The notes below the pieces were generated by a model. That model saw nothing but the letters and a program-made list of their open reading frames with translations, was not told where the DNA came from and ran no database searches. Of a DNA stretch of 64,000 nucleotides, positions 20,549 through 30,839 are shown piece after piece. The first letter of the stretch is position 1. Each line of letters starts with the position of its first letter. The position numbers and the translations under genes were made by a program. Source of the DNA: Collybiopsis luxurians FD-317 M1 (lineage: Eukaryota > Basidiomycota > Agaricomycetes > Agaricales > Omphalotaceae); contig KN834771.1 in NCBI GenBank assembly GCA_000827265.1, positions 100,079 through 164,078 on the forward strand. Reading direction: 5' to 3'.

Positions 20549-22330
20549 ACTATCCCAGCACTATTCACACATAGAATGTCTGGTGAGATTCAACTCCTAT
20601 ACTTTATTGCTTTCACAATCTAAAGTCTACTAATAGGAACTGATTTTTTGAGTCTGACCAGCTTCATGCAGTTAAGGCAGTGAATTTTTATTGTAAACCT
20701 TTCTGATACAAAATTATGACCAAAGTTGTATTTATTCCTCTCAAACCACTTGACAGATGCAAGGATAAGTGTAAGAAGAAGAACCCCCTGCTCCAGATGC
20801 ATGCTTCAATATATGGCCACAATGGAAGTGTATAATTAATCATTTCTATTCAGTATATGCAAATTTAGCAATTACTCACATGAAATTGGCATCCTTCAAC
20901 CCTGCAATATTTTCATCCTTATACAACTGGATTCTGCAGTACCCCCTCAAATGCAGCAGCAAACCTCACATCAGTGTTATTTGCTCCATCAACATGTATC
21001 CATATACATTTGATGAATGAAACTCCCTGAATTTTAAATCTAGGATCACAATGAGTGATAAGTTGGTGAGAATGATCATGGGAAGTAATAGTACTTGTGG
21101 GATGGGCCATTGCACTTTGTGCGTGGCATGTAAGAGTCTGGACATGTACAATAAGACAAACTTGCAAGTAGGTGTCTTTTGAGTAGAACACATTTGACAT
21201 ATAAGAAAGCAACAATAATACAACAATCCCCTCATTCATAATTGCAAACAAGTAGCAGCAATTGGCCATCATTGGGTGACAAATAATGACCACAAATGCA
21301 GCCAACAATGGCTTGTTGAGTAGCATTAAGAGAGATAGGCATCTACACACATGGAATGAGAGGATAAACATAATTCAAATGACAAGAGGAACATACCAGG
21401 GGTGTGAATGGGTAAACAAGGGATGGATAGAGCAATGTACAAGGAGATGGTAACTTATTATTGATGAGGGTGATAAGCCCAAAGACAGAAGGCTTGAACA
21501 TAGAATCAGCACACTCTGGAGACAACACCCAAGAAGTGAAGATCGCGCAAGTGGGGACAATGGGGGACTGAATCAGAGGGAAAGTTTGAAATAAATTAAA
21601 TAATAATAAGAAATTAAACCATTTGAAAAGGGAAAAAGAGACACATGCACAGGAGACTCTCAAAGGAGGAATCATTGACAGGATGTTGAGTACTCATTCC
21701 ACAAAAAAGGATAAGGGACAACAATAAGAGCAGAAAAGAGAGGTGAAGGAATGCTTTAAAGGGAAGGAAAGCAAAAGGAGAAGAAATTGATCATTAAAAC
21801 AATGAAGGGCTAAGGCCGAGGGATGGGGAAAGGGGTAGACGTGATGATGAGAAGTTGAAAGACAGCAAATAAATGGCAAATACACATCAAGAAGGTACAC
21901 TGTAGCAACTGAAACAAAGGTCGAAAAGGAGAAAGTGCAGAAGGAAGGTGTCAGCATCATTGGTACAAAGCCCACCATGATTCTTAGCAGCAATTGTCAT
22001 GGCCAGCGATGAGGTGATATATGCAAGGGATATTAGCAGTGATTGTGCACACCGGCGCTGAGGTGTTACATATGGCTAATCTCAGTCAATCGGAACCAGG
22101 AGGGAAAAAAAAAAGAAAAACAGAAAAGAGATTGAAGTTGTCAAAGACCAAAATTATGAGAAGTACATCAACCGAAAGACAGCAAGAGCTCAAAAAAAGG
22201 GACAGAGCAAAGATACAGAGATGAAAGCAAGGAAGGTGGAGATGATGGCAGTTGAAAAGATCACGCATAACATGTCACATGTCACAAAAGGGACAGATCC
22301 ATACAAGGGGATAAAACCTGCACACAAATG

Positions 22331-22332
<2 letters not shown>
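20549..22332. other. CpG-poor stretch, no supported gene
   Basis: Minus-strand frames at 20919-21371 and 21343-21675 are hydrophobic or low complexity and do not join through splice sites into anything recognisable. CpG is rare throughout. The stretch is probably decayed repeat DNA. Confidence 0.45.

Positions 22333-22367
<35 letters not shown>
22333..22367. repeat. Poly(A) run at the gap edge
   Basis: A run of 35 A is directly followed by unknown bases, and a shorter A run resumes on the other side. It could be the tail of a retroposed sequence, but it is also where assemblies break. Confidence 0.8.
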
Positions 22368-22739
22368 NNNNNNNNNNNNNNNNNNNNNNNNNNNNNNNNN
22401 NNNNNNNNNNNNNNNNNNNNNNNNNNNNNNNNNNNNNNNNNNNNNNNNNNNNNNNNNNNNNNNNNNNNNNNNNNNNNNNNNNNNNNNNNNNNNNNNNNNN
22501 NNNNNNNNNNNNNNNNNNNNNNNNNNNNNNNNNNNNNNNNNNNNNNNNNNNNNNNNNNNNNNNNNNNNNNNNNNNNNNNNNNNNNNNNNNNNNNNNNNNN
22601 NNNNNNNNNNNNNNNNNNNNNNNNNNNNNNNNNNNNNNNNNNNNNNNNNNNNNNNNNNNNNNNNNNNNNNNNNNNNNNNNNNNNNNNNNNNNNNNNNNNN
22701 NNNNNNNNNNNNNNNNNNNNNNNNNNNNNNNNNNNNNNN
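22368..22739. other. Assembly gap (372 N)
   Basis: A run of N. All open frames crossing it are artefacts. The true length may differ from the N count. Confidence 0.99.
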
Positions 22740-22799
22740 AAAAAAAGAAACAATGAGAAACATGGGAAAAAGGACAACTTCACTGCAAGACAATTCCTT

Positions 22800-23930
22800 C
22801 ATTTCATTCCGGACTCATAACTCACGACAACCCATAAATCTCTGGATCCTGCTCTGTGGAATCCCCAATTGCCAAAAAAATTCTTGTCAGGATACATCCC
22901 ATGTATGTCATTGATCTGGCCTACTTTGTAATCAATCTTACCTTTTCCAGATCCACCATTGCGGAAAGAGTTGAGGATCAATGTAGGGTCTGTAACTGAA
23001 AAATTCTGCAGGAGCAGTGGGCCAAGTTAAGTGGGAGATGGGAATGCTGATTGGAGGAAGGAGGTTAGGAAGGGGTAGAGTTGGATTGGGGAGCCGGAGA
23101 GGTAGATGAATTGCAATGGGATTGTATTACCCTCTTTTGAAGAAGTAGAAGAGGTAAAATTAAGGGACTGTGCAAGCACACCATAAAACTCTGGCATCCC
23201 AGATTCTGGAACAGGCTCATTAAACAATATGTTCTGTATAAGCAATGAAGTTGTTCAGAACATTCAACACTTTCAAGTTGATTGTGTCATCAATATTGGA
23301 AATGATACTGTCTCCAGATGGAGGAGAGGGGAATATCATTGTTGATGCATTGGTGGCTGAATTCAGTACAGTGGCAGTTATCAACCCACTGCTAGCAGTG
23401 GTACATGACCCAATAGAAACATTCAGAGACACCACTCCAAGATCTTTCACTCCTGTCCTAGGTAGTAGTTCTACACTTCCACCCCCATTCCCTGAATACC
23501 CTGCAACATGGACATCCAAATGTACCGCAGACACTCCACTGCAGCAAATAACTTCAACCTATCCACCACTGTATCAACTTTACTTCCTACATCACCCAAG
23601 CTGAGAGCACTCAAGGTCTTATTGATAAGCCCTTCAATATGACTTAGATTAGGTCAGGGGAGAAAGTCAAAGGCTTCAAATGCAGTGATGGTGTTGGAGG
23701 AATTGGATGGGTCCTGGAAGGCAGGTACATTGAGCAGGAGGGTGGTGACTAATGAGTGTCAGGAGGGAGCTAACAAAGTTGAATGGGCAGCTAGGGATAG
23801 TCAGCATGCAGAGAGAACCAGGCTGGTGCTGGTGCCAGTCCATGCTAGGATGCAAATAACAAGAGACAGAAATCTTCATGGCCAATGATTGGAAGGAAAG
23901 TGCATTAAACAAGGGACATCAAATCCAGTG
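22800..23930 (-). pseudogene. Unidentified gene or remnant, cut by the gap
   Basis: On the minus strand, successive frames look like one spliced protein. There is a DPSNSSNTI block near 23.69 kb, a DRLKLFAAV block near 23.56 kb, a glycine-rich HVAGYSGNGGGSVELLPR block near 23.48 kb and an LVVSLNVSIG-like beta-rich stretch. A block with NFTSSTSS lies near 23.13 kb, followed by ILNSFRNGGSGKGK near 22.96 kb. The composition (Ser, Thr, Asn, Gly) suggests an extracellular or surface protein, but I cannot name the family. Exon borders were not resolved. CpG is depleted, and the far end is lost in the gap. A 5'-half duplicate lies at 3110-3620. Confidence 0.4.
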
Positions 23931-24398
23931 ACACCAACATCCTTATATGTACAAAGTCTCCACAATTTGTAGCAAATGTAGGGGTGATAGGATCTACATT
24001 GCTCCATGTGTTCCATGAAAACACATGAATGGTACTCCCTGATCATAACCTTCAATATCAGCAGTCAATTCTCAATGTTGATTTGTATTCAAGACCAGCA
24101 TCTCTACTACCATAGACTGTGTGATTGTTGTGAGTATGCAACAATCAGTGATAGAGCCTGATGCTAAAGCTTGAGCAGCAGCGGAGTGTCATTCACAGTG
24201 ATGATTAATACAAACCACATCCAGTGCCTCACAAACCTCCCACTAGGCCAAAATATTGTATGTCACAGAATAAGGTTGTATAGGAGACAGAGTACAAAGA
24301 ACGATGATTATAATTCCATTTTCCGGCTGACGTGTCCATCTAGAGCTCTACATAAGGTGAGGTACAGGTATCCAATACTCAATACTCGATCCTCATAC
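23931..24398. other. SDH4-A downstream flank; edge of CpG depletion
   Basis: No gene. The sequence matches 3621-4068. Left of about 24.3 kb CpG is rare, and to the right it becomes frequent within a few hundred bases, marking the edge of the presumed methylated block. Confidence 0.5.
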
Positions 24399-25459
24399 TC
24401 ATGCAGTCCAGACTCTGGCAATGAGCTCAGTGAGACCTAGAGAGAGGGTGAGGAAGAAGGATTGTAGTTAGGCCAAGTATGAAGGACAGGATGAGCGCGA
24501 CGCACCGATATCATTCGTGTTAAACTGATACACCCCAACCATGGTTGCGACCGTCGCTGTCCTTAGTGTCCATTTCGTGACTGGACCGAGAATAGGCCAT
24601 TTGCGTGCGTGCAGGTAGTCAACAACGGAAGAATCCAACTGAGGACGAAGGAAAGGGAGAAGGAGGTTAGCTTTGGTACAGAACATGATATACAAAGGGG
24701 AGCTAGGACGGAGAACTAGGGGAGAAAGAGTAGATCTACGGAGCAGGAGGACAGAAGAGGAAGTATGGCGAAGGAGCAGGAGGACCGAAGGGCGAAGGAG
24801 TAAGGCTATGAAGCAGGAGGACGAACAGGAGAAGAAGTAGAGCTGGGGTACAAGAGGAAGGAAGGGAGTAGGAGCTGGGTTATGGAGCAGGGGACAGAAG
24901 GGAAACAAAGTAAGGCAACGGAGCAAGAAAACGAAGAGGAGGACCGAAAGGGGAAGGAAGGAAGAGAGCAGGAAGAAGTGAAAAGGAACGAAACACAATC
25001 GTACCCCGATATGACTATGAATAATCAAACTCAAACCCAGTATCCCATCGAGAATAGGATAATTCGTTCCACTCGTAGCGAACGCAGTGACCGTCATAGG
25101 AACCAGCGCGGCCGACAAGAGACGTTCGAACGCCCAGTGATACGAGCCGTCTGTTTTGGAAGGAGGAGGGAACGTCGTTGGGTCGTTCACAGAGCCTTTG
25201 TATATCGCTATTTGGGGTGTAATTTGAGGAAACGGACTAAGGAACCTAGGAGGAGGAGAAGGACGTACGACCGCCTGGAACGTAGGCGTATGGGTCGGTG
25301 GAAGCATGTCTGGCTGCGAATTCCAAAGAGAGATATCAGACGAAAGCGCGTTCGCGTTCTGTTGTGTAGTACGAACAGACCTTGGACAGTAGAGCGTAGC
25401 GCAGAACGTTGAACGAGTGCTTTTGGGAGCGTCGAGCGAAGGATGAGGGACGAGCTCAT
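24399..25459 (-). CDS. SDH4: Succinate dehydrogenase cytochrome b small subunit (CybS), copy A
   Basis: This is a membrane anchor of complex II in the inner mitochondrial membrane, helping bind ubiquinone and heme b. Exons (minus strand): 25381-25459, 25269-25313, 25005-25207, 24506-24638 and 24399-24436, all in phase, for 165 aa. The N-terminus (MSSSLILRSTLPKALVQRS) is a mitochondrial presequence. Then come VPGGPIYKG, VNDPTTFPPPS and GSYHWAFERLL, three hydrophobic helices, the HSHIG motif, DYLHARKWPILGPVTKW, and a C-terminus NTNDIGLTELIARVW. All are family hallmarks. The fourth intron boundary (24639-25004) encloses a polypurine minisatellite and is unusually long (366 bp). GATA-type motifs lie upstream. 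A second gene lies 563 bp upstream on the same strand. The second exon (45 nt) rests on splice logic alone. Confidence 0.92.
24690..24975. repeat. Polypurine minisatellite inside an SDH4-A intron
   Basis: Degenerate tandem units rich in GGAGCAGGAGGACGAAG-type sequence fill most of the 366-bp intron. On the transcribed (minus) strand this is a long C/T tract. A related but shorter tract sits in the matching intron of copy B (about 26.33-26.54 kb) and in the decayed left copy (about 5.15-5.54 kb), so it predates both duplications. Confidence 0.75.
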
Positions 25460-25608
25460 CGTTGGAGATGATGATGAAGGGGGTAAGGAATCAAGAATGC
25501 GGATGCGGGTTGCGGAGATAGAGCCAATCACATTCCGAGCGTTTCGATTTCGTCTCCGGGTGCTTCCGAGTCCGAACCGGAGTCCGGATCACCGAAGATG
25601 AGATATTA

Positions 25609-25633
25609 GATAAGATGATTGGTGATAAGATAA
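25609..25633. promoter_or_regulatory. GATA-motif cluster upstream of SDH4-A
   Basis: Three GATAA motifs lie within 25 bp, 150-175 bp upstream of the SDH4-A start (GATAAG at 25609, GATAAGATAA at 25624). A GATAAGATAA pair also occurs in the SDH4-B/CLN3 divergent promoter at 27221. Fungal GATA factors bind HGATAR, but binding here is inference. Confidence 0.4.
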
Positions 25634-26022
25634 CCCCTTCATAAACATCGGGCAGCTGTTCAACCAGATGGAGCTGCGCGAGTTGCGACTTCCTGACCGT
25701 GATTCAGATTATGAAAACGATGAAGATCCCATCATCCATTTAACACTCGACAAAAATACAAGGCCAAGCGCACTATCTCATACTGCGCTGTAGATGCAAT
25801 ACATCACAATCGAATTACATGCCTATATTATATTTCATGAGCGTTAGACTAGTACCACAATGCCCCACAGTATTGGGAGTAGATTGTGATCAATTATAGG
25901 GCAACGGTCAATAATCTTACAGAGCCGCCGTAATCCAACGGGATACAATATTTCCGGCGGTTTAGCGATGAAGGTGAGGTACGGATATCCGGTGCTCAAT
26001 ACTCGGCGCTCGGCGCTCATAC

Positions 26023-26898
26023 TCATGCGGTCCAGACTCTGGCAATGAGTTCAGCAAGACCTAGATGCATGCATGGATAACGAGACGAATAGGGATAGTC
26101 ATAGAGCGAATGGGAGGCGGGGAAAGGAATAAATAGAGATAAAAGTCAGATTGAGTGTGAAAGAATAGAAAAGAGCGAATATAACGCACCGATATCATTC
26201 GTGTTAAACTGATACACCCCAATCATAGTTGCAACCGTTGCTGTCCTTAGCGTCCATTTGGTGACCGGGCCGAGGATAGGCCATTTGCGTGCGTGGAGAT
26301 AGTCGACGACGACGGAATCCAACTGAGGGCAAAGGAAAGGGAGAGGGACAGGGACATTAGTCTTGAGATACAAAGGGGAGCCAGGAAAGAGTAGGGGCAG
26401 GGGCAGGAGGACAGACAGGGACAAAGTAGGGTAAAGGAGTAGGGCTCTGGCGGGGGAGGACGGAAGGGAGAAGGAGTAGAACTGCGAGTAGGAGTGGGAA
26501 AAGGAGCAGGAGATGAAGGTAAAGGAGTAGAAAGAACATAACGCACCCCGAAATGACTATGAATAACCAAACAAAGACCAAGTATCCCATCGAGTATAGG
26601 GTAATTCGTTCCGTTGGTAGCGAATCCGGCGACTGTCATAGGGACCAGCGCGGCTGATAAGAGGCGTTCGAAAACCCAGTGGTATGAGGCTTTTGTTTTG
26701 GAGTGGTAAGGATAGTCCCTTGGGTGGGTGTATAGGTAGGTGAGGTGGTTGGATGCATGTCTGGCTGTAAATTGAAAATATATCAGACAAGTGTATTCTT
26801 GAAATAGACACCAACAGACCTCGAGCAGCAGAACGTAATACAGAGCGTTGAACAAGTGCCTTTGGGAGCATTGAGTGAAGAATGAGAGACGAGCTCAT
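26023..26898 (-). CDS. SDH4: Succinate dehydrogenase CybS paralogue, copy B (divergent N-terminus)
   Basis: Exons (minus strand): 26820-26898, 26547-26764, 26190-26322 and 26023-26060, in phase, 155 aa. It has the same presequence type (MSSSLILHSMLPKALVQRS) and the same core as copy A: SYHWVFERLLSAALVPMTV, HSHFG, DYLHARKWPILGPVTKW and NTNDIGLAELIARVW. It lacks the conserved VPGGP...VNDPTTFPPPS segment and instead has a Tyr/His/Pro-rich linker (NHLTYLYTHPRDYPYHSKTKA, split here: NHLTYLYTHP then RDYPYHSKTKA). It also lacks the extra 61-bp intron of copy A. The transmembrane and cofactor region is preserved, so it may still assemble. It could be a specialised isoform or an early pseudogene, since no disabling change is visible. 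Confidence 0.88.
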
Positions 26899-27295
26899 GG
26901 TTGGTTAGGAATCAAGGATGTTGCAGGAATCAACCGGATTCAGGCAGGATCTGACACAGGATGGATGCCGTGCGGAAGGATCCTTGGAAGAAGATAGAAA
27001 TCCCACAAGCGGAGATGGTTTCTATCATATTGAGTAGTGAAACGCTCCGCATCGCAAAAAGCGGCTGAAAGTAATAAAATATTACTTCTTAACTGGAAAT
27101 GCGCTATAGCGCGAAACACTCACGGTCAATCGACTTGTGTGAAATACGTTTCATTGGAGAAGAGAGCCATCGAAGATGGTGGTAAAGGAAAGAAAGAAGA
27201 ATGACTCCGGAAGAATGAGTGATAAGATAACGGAACGGAGCCCGGCTAACACGGAACAACTTTGTTGCGACTGGCAGTTGTCCTCAAGTTGATGC
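26899..27295. promoter_or_regulatory. Divergent SDH4-B / CLN3 promoter
   Basis: These 397 bp lie between the two start codons. They contain GATAAGATAA at 27221 and AT-rich stretches. The segment is conserved in the left duplicate (7591-8000), including the GATA pair, although both genes there are dead. Confidence 0.5.
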
Positions 27296-30200
27296 ATGCT
27301 GGCTACTGCTGCTGCGACTGCTGCTACTACTACTTCCACTTCTAATACCGAACTACACGAAATGTTACCTAGAAGATCTTTATCCTCTGATATTTCTGAA
27401 CATAGTAATCTAATTCCTGAATCCGAAGGAGACGTGGATGACGATTATACCTCTGAACAAGGTCTGTGACCTCCACAACCTATGTGAACCCTGTTCCTTA
27501 CATAGCTCGTAAAAGATGAGCGTAGACTGTTTAGAAGATTAGGTTTCTCCTTTTTTCTCTTCGGACTCACCAACAACGGTACGTCACTCTAAATTTAAAT
27601 CAAAGAAGTCCAGCTTATTCAACCAACCACAGTTCTCTATGTTATCATCCTCTCCGCCGCCCTTGACCTCGTCCCTCCATCTACACCAAAGGGCATCATC
27701 GCATTCTGCAACATCACCCCTGCACTCATAGCCAAAATCGGCTGGCCGTATCTGCTGAAAGGGAAGATTAGGTATGTCAAGAGGATTGTGGGGTGTTGCG
27801 TGCTTAGTTCATTGGGGATGTTGGTGAGTTTACATGACGGGTTCTTCGTGGATTGCAGTATTCATGACTGTTCGTTTGTTTGTTTGTACAGGTCGTAGCG
27901 TCCTTCGATTCTCTCTATGCGAGGTTGTTGGGCATATGTTTCGCCTCGCTTTCTTCAGGCAAGTCGCTTCCCAATTTAAAGTAAGGAGCTTTTCTTAAGA
28001 CTGAATTCACACCCTACACAGGCCTAGGCGAACTCACGTTCCTCCAACTCTCAACGACATACGCTCCACCTGCCGTAGCAGGTCATGGAGTCGGGTACTT
28101 TGCTTCTGGAACAGGAGCCGCCGGTCTCGTAGGAGCCTTCCTTTGGTGGGAAGTTCGCGGATTAGGAGTTCGTACTGGGGTTGGTTTGTCCTCCGTAAGC
28201 GTTACTCCCTCCGTTCATGTTTCCCCTTCTCAACTCAACTCAACTCATTACCTCCCCGGTATACACCCCCAGATCCTCCCACTCATCATACCCGCAACCT
28301 ACTTCCTCCTCCTCCCCAAAAGCTCCGCCTTCCTCTACACCTCCTCCTCCTATCCATCCCATCACCCCGGCTCCGGCTACGACGTCGACAGTCCCCTAGG
28401 ACACGGCCCCGGTTCCGCTTCAAGTCCAGGGTCAGCCTTACCCTATACCCCTCTCGCTACTGGTACGGAAGCCGAATTGGGCGAGGAGGAAGCGAGTTCG
28501 AGAGGGGTCAGGAAGAATGTGGCGTTGACGGCGAATGACAAGTTGAGGTTGGTTAAACCGCTTTTGTGGAGGTATATGTTGCCGCTATGTGAGTCATTTC
28601 CCTCTGAAAGTGCGTTTTTTCCTTTGTTGAAAAGCTGATTGTGTACTGCGTAGTTTCGGTTTATCTCGTAAGTACCCCCCCCCCTCTCTTGTTCTGCGTA
28701 ATCTCTCTCAAGGTTCAAGTGTCGTGTTGTCATTCGGTGTGTATATCGTAGTTTGAGTATACGATTAATCAGGTATGTACAGGAACCTCATCTTCTACCC
28801 GTATTCGTTCCAGTCACCTAAATCCTCCTCCCTCTTTTTTTCACTCGTTTTAGGGTATAGCACCGACACTCCTCTATCCCATCCCTCCGCCGGAGAAGTA
28901 TTGGCTTTTGAGCAAGATTATCCATTCGGTTAGGGATTATTATCCTTTATGGCAGGTAAGCAAAAAAGCTCGAATTCTAGTTCCAATCCTACGATCCCGC
29001 TCTATGTTATTCTACGGACCCACTTCTAATCTACGTATCCATATCTCATGCAATGTATCGATACTAACACGCTTCCGCTTTTCCCTATTCCTATAGCTCG
29101 TCTACCAAACAACCGTCTTCCTCTCCCGCTCCTCGATATCCATCGGCCTCCCTCCCCTCCCGCCGCGCCTCCTCCCCTTACCGTCGGTGGTACAGGGGTG
29201 TATATTGTTGGCGTTGGCGTTTGAGAGTGCGGTGGGGTTTTATCCCCAGGGGAGTGCTAGCAGTACCGGAGGGTCGGGTGGGTCGGATGAGGGGATGGAG
29301 GGGTGGAGTATAGCTACGGTGTTTTTGTTGATTAGTCTGGAGGGGATATGTGGGGGGTTGGCTTAGTGAGTGTGGATTTTATTTTCTTGTTTTTTTGGAT
29401 CTTTTTTTTTTGGCGTGTTTGTTTGGTATTTTGCTTTTTGCTTTTTTCTTTCCAGCTCGAGTGGGGGCTAGAGACGGAGGTTATGGCTTCCGTACTCCGT
29501 CCCCGTCTCTGTCCGGGCCCGCTTTGCCCACCTTGCTGCTCGCCTTTCGTTGGTTCTTTATGGCGAGTTTATCATTCTAATTTTGGGTTCAAAACGAGCG
29601 GGACTGGGACTAGGACGGAGAGACGGAGACTGTGGAATCCGTACTCTGTCCCCGTCCGGGCCCGTGTTGCCTATGTCCTTCCCCTTTCCTTTTGTTACTT
29701 GGTCGCTTGGTTGCTTGGTTGCTTGGTCTATTTTTGGCTAGAGTTCGGATTTTTGGATGGATAGCGATGGGAGGAATGGACAGTCAGCTGAACCGGGTGA
29801 CTGGACGGGTCTACGGGTGTCTTTCGGGAACGCTAGACAGAGAAGAGGCAGGACTATGAGTTAGAGTGAATCCGGTAGTGAATGAGATTGCGGAGGGGCG
29901 GCGCGTCAATCTAAACTTTGTTTTACTTTTGTCCCAAAGTTGGAATTCGATTTGGGATGGTTAGATGGATGGATGGATGGCTGGATGGATGATTAGATGG
30001 ATACAGTATGTTATGTTGGTCTGTTCTAGGTTATTCGGATACCGATGCATGCATGGGTGAATGAATGGATGCATGGATAGAACGGACGGACGGGACGAAT
30101 GGGATTTGTGTTATTCGGAAGCCATGGTTTTCGAGAAGGAAAGAAACTGCCGCGCGTTTGCTTGTTGGTTGGCATTTTGCTTCTGTGTCTTTCTCATTCC

Positions 30201-30839
30201 GCGGTACGATCATTCCGCTGTCTTCTTTTTTTCCGCTTTTTTACCTTTTTCTTTCCCTCATTTGTCGACCTTCCCTCGTTTACCTGTCTTCCTGTCTTCT
30301 TTCCCTCGTTTGTTTCGCGTGTTTGTTCGTTCGCTCGTTCGTTCGTCTCTTGTTCGCTCGCCGCGAACTGACACTGACACTGACACTGACATTGATATTC
30401 TTATCTGTTCCTTTCCTTCTATTCTTCTTATGCTCATAAACTTCCCTTCTCCTCGTTCCTCCCTTTCCCTCGACACAACACAACGCAATAACACACGTTG
30501 TCTACACGCGCACACGGGAAAACAAAAATCCACTCAAATTATTTTCTTGTCTTTTGTTTTCATTAATGATCCTCACTCCACAACCCTAACCGCAATTTGC
30601 TTTAATTTACGACAAAACCCAGCGTCAACGCCTTTTACCGCATCAATCAAGAACGCCCGGACCCCAGCACGGCACACGACATGGAGCGCGCGAAACAGGA
30701 AAAAGAGTTCAAGATTGGCTCGATTGGGTTGGCGGATTCTTCGGGGATTTTGTTGGCTTCGATTGTGGCGATGCCGACGGAGATTGCGCTTTGTAGGGCG
30801 CAGGTTGGGAGGGGGAAGGGGTTGTGTAAGGGGTTGTGA
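27296..30839 (+). CDS. CLN3: Battenin / CLN3 family vacuolar (lysosomal) membrane protein
   Basis: Yeast Btn1 and human CLN3 are polytopic vacuolar/lysosomal membrane proteins linked to pH and amino-acid homeostasis. Eleven exons: 27296-27461, 27516-27578, 27633-27823, 27892-27958, 28022-28194, 28273-28588, 28654-28667 (14 nt), 28752-28772 (21 nt), 28854-28955, 29097-29365 and 30623-30839, 532 aa. Hallmarks are the FFLFGLTNN start of helix 1, GLGELTFLQLSTTY, GHGVGYFASGTGAAGL, EYTINQGIAPTLLY, LEGICGGLAYVNAFYRI, and a C-terminal GLCKGL ending. A long Ser/Pro/Gly-rich loop lies in exon 6. Intron 4 (27959-28021) uses a GC donor. The last intron is 1257 bp, far beyond the others. The gene is intact; a broken duplicate lies in the left copy. 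Confidence 0.93.
29955..30003. repeat. GGAT/TGGA microsatellite
   Basis: Imperfect TGGA repeats lie inside the long CLN3 intron, with a short related run continuing at about 30050-30075. Confidence 0.8.
30366..30392. repeat. ACTGAC hexanucleotide repeat
   Basis: About four units of ACTGAC lie in the CLN3 last intron. The left duplicate has only a single GTTCACTGACATG at the same place. Confidence 0.8.

Larger units (their letters stand above)
29366..30622 (+). other. Oversized last intron of CLN3 (1257 bp)
   Basis: The boundaries GTGAGT and ACCCAG restore the reading frame exactly (...GGLAY / VNAFYRI...). The intron contains two related GC-rich hairpin-prone units (about 29471-29525 and 29615-29670), a GGAT microsatellite, a long C/T tract and an ACTGAC repeat. 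Its right third also occurs in the left duplicate at 14.77-15.0 kb. No transposase frame is present. A 327-codon frame at 30061-31044 crosses it but is low complexity and ignores the last exon frame. Confidence 0.75.

Noticed and set aside
22221..22820. Long frames crossing the run of N
   Set aside because: Produced by the gap and the poly(A) run.
24882..25412. 176-codon Arg/Glu-rich plus-strand frame
   Set aside because: Antisense shadow of SDH4-A exons and its polypurine intron.
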